Positions 62,894 to 64,000 of a DNA stretch of 64,000 nt are shown here, piece by piece. The notes beneath the pieces were generated by a model that saw only the letters and a list, made by a program, of their open reading frames with translations, was not told the origin of the DNA and ran no database searches. The DNA comes from an uncultured Schlesneria sp. (GTDB taxonomy: Bacteria > Planctomycetota > Planctomycetia > Planctomycetales > Planctomycetaceae): assembly GCA_903858935.1 (NCBI GenBank), contig CAIOKO010000064.1, positions 1 to 64,000 on the forward strand, written 5' to 3'. A program made the position numbers and the translations under genes. Each line of letters begins with the position of its first letter. The stretch's first letter is position 1.

Positions 62894-64000
62894 TTGCCCA
62901 CAGTCAATAATGAACTTCTGCGTCGCGATGTACGAACACTCGGCGATATGCTCGGTGATGTCATCCGGGAATTGGCCGGTACAGCCGCTTTGGAACGGGT
63001 TGAAGAGATTCGCAAAGTCGCGCGCGAGCGACGTGCCGGATCGCCCGAGGCTGAACATGAATTGACGAAACTGATTGCGGAATTGGACGAGCCGGCTGCT
63101 CGTGATGTGACCCGAGCGTTCAGTATTTTTTTTGACCTCGCAAATCTTGCGGAAGATCGACATCGAGTTCGGACCTTGAGATCGCGAGAACGGGAACGTC
63201 ACCCGGAGCCTCGTAGCGAATCGATCGGCGACGCGATCTGCAAATTACGTGATGCGGGGTTTACCCCTGCAGAAACGCAGTCGGCCCTCGATCGACTCGC
63301 CATTGAGCTTGTTTTTACAGCCCATCCCAGTGAAGCCAAGCGTCGCAGTCTGCGAGTGAAACTTCGGCGGATGCGACAGGCACTGGAAGATCTTGATGGT
63401 CCTGACCTTTTGCCGCGCGAACGAAACAAGCTGGAAAATCTGCTGCGCATGGAAATGACCGTGCTGTGGCAAAGTGAGTTTCTTCGTCCTTCACGCCCGA
63501 CGGTTCTGCAGGAAGTCCGGCGTGGATTAACGATCGCCCCGAGACTTTGGGAAGTGGTACCCGGTGTCTATGGCGACATGCGACGGGCGCTGGAAGCATG
63601 TTATCCGGGAGTCAAATTCCATCTGCCCGTCTTTCTTCAGTTTGGATCGTGGATCGGTGGTGACCGTGACGGTCACCCGCACGTGACTTACGACGTAACC
63701 GCTCAAACCCTGCTCTGGCTGCGTCAAGCTGCTGTGGAAGCTCATCTGGTCGAATGCCGGAGGTTATTCGAGTTTCTCTCGATCTCCTCTGAAGAAGTCA
63801 AAGTCGCAGATGTCCTGAAAGAACGATTGGCGCTAGCGATCCAGAAGTGGCCGGCGCTGACTGAACGGATGCAGCCGGTCGCCCCGATAGAAATCTGTCG
63901 ACAATGGCTCGCCATGATTCGCTGGCGACTGGAGCAGTCGTTCGGAAGCAAAATCGGTGAAGACTTGACGACCGGAGCCTATCGAGACGGCGCGGAACTG
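62894..64000 (+). CDS. ppc: Phosphoenolpyruvate carboxylase, N-terminal part (runs off window)
   Basis: 369 codons are visible and the frame is still open at the window end; the full enzyme is about 900 residues. PEP carboxylase makes oxaloacetate from PEP and bicarbonate. Seen here: LAIELVFTAHPSEAKRRSL with the catalytic His in TAHP, LENLLRMEMTVLWQSEFLRPSRPTV, LEVVPGVY-like WEVVPGVYGDM, and FGSWIGGDRDGHPHVTYDVT, the strictly conserved GSWxGGDRDGNP region with His in place of Asn. Start is TTG 62894, giving MPTVNNELLRRDVRTLGDML; no in-frame ATG lies upstream before a stop. Confidence 0.95.
   Translation, partial: MPTVNNELLRRDVRTLGDMLGDVIRELAGTAALERVEEIRKVARERRAGSPEAEHELTKLIAELDEPAARDVTRAFSIFFDLANLAEDRHRVRTLRSRERERHPEPRSESIGDAICKLRDAGFTPAETQSALDRLAIELVFTAHPSEAKRRSLRVKLRRMRQALEDLDGPDLLPRERNKLENLLRMEMTVLWQSEFLRPSRPTVLQEVRRGLTIAPRLWEVVPGVYGDMRRALEACYPGVKFHLPVFLQFGSWIGGDRDGHPHVTYDVTAQTLLWLRQAAVEAHLVECRRLFEFLSISSEEVKVADVLKERLALAIQKWPALTERMQPVAPIEICRQWLAMIRWRLEQSFGSKIGEDLTTGAYRDGAEL

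Overview
The window looks like a chromosomal segment of a planctomycete (Planctomycetota). The main evidence is two DUF1549/DUF1553 + DUF1501 gene pairs with CxxCH haem motifs and Tat signals, a DUF1559 prepilin-like protein, several Tat-exported Gfo/Idh, amidohydrolase and enolase-superfamily enzymes, and a large DUF4175-like protein. A Kdo transferase (WaaA) shows that the cell makes lipid A/LPS. Genus and species cannot be fixed from what is visible.

Layout. Positions 1-2864 are the trailing part of a long CRISPR array (40 repeats of 37 bp, 39 complete spacers). The leader and any cas genes lie off the left edge. The array ends inside a secreted-protein gene and truncates it (2865-3291). 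Positions 3292-5570 are a decayed region: a GxxExxY gene split by a foldback repeat element, and a broken WD40-repeat gene. From 5572 to 15419 the strand is mostly plus, with a DUF4175-like membrane protein, ClpS, an oxidoreductase, TrpD, a carboxylesterase and the HslV/HslU protease.

Positions 15527-17180 hold what I consider the main discovery: a retron. The reverse transcriptase carries the retron-specific NAxxH and VTG motifs. It is preceded by a roughly 180-nt non-coding RNA whose two ends pair over 21 positions (a1/a2), which contains two short msr-like hairpins and a 17-bp msd hairpin, and which has its own sigma70-like promoter. No separate effector gene is visible.

From 17217 to 32103 come an FHA-GAF-adenylate cyclase, an orphan ExbD, a chorismate-lyase-like protein, a Tat amidohydrolase, a thioredoxin/TPR protein with a CAAX-type protease, TyrS, a response regulator directly coupled to a ceramidase-like enzyme, a DUF1559 protein, a methyltransferase and a GH38-like protein. 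Positions 32434-44787 hold two DUF1553/DUF1501 pairs in opposite orientation, around a terpenoid-cyclase-like haem-motif protein and a PQQ-type propeller. Positions 44863-48885 are a three-gene overlapping cassette (SGNH hydrolase, carbamoyltransferase, SxtJ-DUF5989 fusion), probably for carbamoylation of a surface glycan or metabolite. The right end has a sugar-isomerase-like TIM barrel, DUF2784, a nucleoside deoxyribosyltransferase, a flippase-like membrane protein overlapping waaA, a very long SecA, a ManD-like enolase-superfamily enzyme, a PBP4-type carboxypeptidase, a TolB-like propeller and the 5' part of PEP carboxylase.

The intergenic spaces hold several families of palindromic repeats. 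One family has four copies and another has two. No tRNA or rRNA gene was seen.
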